The notes under the pieces: model-generated
The model's database searches: none
Told to the model about the DNA's origin: nothing
What the model saw: the letters and a program-made list of their open reading frames with translations, nothing else
Part shown: one piece after another, positions 63,701-64,000 of the stretch
Layout of the letters: each line of letters opens with the position of its first letter
Position numbering within the stretch: position 1 is the stretch's first letter
Program-made: the position numbers and the translations under genes
Assembly: GCA_946122785.1 (NCBI GenBank)
Contig: CAMGYJ010000011.1
Location: 20,213,007 to 20,277,006, forward strand
DNA length: 64,000 nucleotides
Source: Linum tenue
Lineage: Eukaryota; Streptophyta; Magnoliopsida; Malpighiales; Linaceae
Direction of reading: 5' to 3'

Positions 63701-64000
63701 GGGGAACAACAATCCCTGTAGCAACACTTAAAACCCAGGTTGGTGAAAACATCCAAACTTTTGTTGGTCTTCCCCGAGCAATCCAAGACCCCCCGATTTC
63801 CAAGGATCGACGGGAAATTATCAACCAAGGCCTCCTTTCATTCAACAAAGGCCAAAATTTCAAGTCTCAAACTTCCAACAACCATTCCAAGCGCAAGGTG
63901 GTCAAGGACAACAACCCGATAAGTGCAAAACCTGAGACCTAGTTACCACCTTTGTGAGTACAAGCACTCAGAATTTTGAGAAGATTGAGCAATTCATGGA
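63701..64000 (+). other. Continuation of the Athila-like element
   Basis: Low-complexity Asn/Gln/Lys-coding DNA consistent with the stretch after gag. No protease motif is reached before the window ends. Confidence 0.5.

Larger units (their letters stand above)
60654..64000 (+). mobile_element. Athila-like Ty3/gypsy element, 5' part, runs off the window
   Basis: It starts TGATACGAGTCTAATTGTAC, a typical Athila/Tat LTR start. The LTR continues with several GACCGTGAA/TTCACGGTC words (60880-61090) to about 61990. The primer site TGGCGCCGTTGCC follows at 62458, then a broken gag from 62601. About 450 bp between the LTR and the primer site do not look like normal LTR tail. The 3' part lies beyond the window. 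Confidence 0.8.

Overview
This window is nuclear DNA from a flowering plant, most likely a eudicot. It has spliced genes with GT..AG introns, long AT-rich non-coding stretches, Ty1/copia and Ty3/gypsy retrotransposons primed by plant tRNAs, hAT, Harbinger and Mutator-like miniature elements, and (TA)n microsatellites. The species cannot be named from the sequence. About two thirds of the window is transposable-element DNA. Two host genes look intact, and a third is a clear pseudogene.

Layout. 1-2620: gene-poor DNA with a 42-residue membrane ORF, a three-copy 95-bp tandem repeat and a LINE remnant. 2623-24553: a deep nest. A long-TIR DNA element holds a minus-strand Copia element (3179-23960). 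That Copia gag holds a minus-strand, non-autonomous Gypsy element (6640-22643). The (TA)n tract in the Gypsy 3' LTR holds a 10.6-kb row of elements (8709-19319), and the largest of these carries a Harbinger MITE. 24852-26242: a solo Gypsy LTR. 27229-34142: a dienelactone hydrolase pseudogene whose fourth codon is split by a 5.5-kb Copia element. 35891-42036: a plus-strand Copia element. 43028-46318: hAT and Mutator-like non-autonomous elements.

46320-55830 is the host-gene island. A TDY-type MAP kinase of the MPK16 kind (nine coding exons, plus strand) and a MATH-BTB protein of the BPM kind (four coding exons, minus strand) are convergent and appear complete. 55954-60124 holds further MITE and foldback elements, one with an unusual cluster of CCATATGG palindromes. 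From 60654 to the end lies the 5' part of an Athila-like Gypsy element with a broken gag gene.

The most unusual feature is the row at 8709-19319. At least four families of palindromic, TIR-bearing elements (about 400 bp, 1.3 kb and 6.4 kb) sit one after another, each flanked by (TA)n. The sister LTR of the same Gypsy element keeps an unoccupied (TA)n at the matching place (22433-22483), giving an internal empty-site control. The 6.4-kb member carries a decayed replication-protein-A-like gene. Another copy of one ~400-bp family lies in a (TA)n tract of the Copia element near 36.7 kb.
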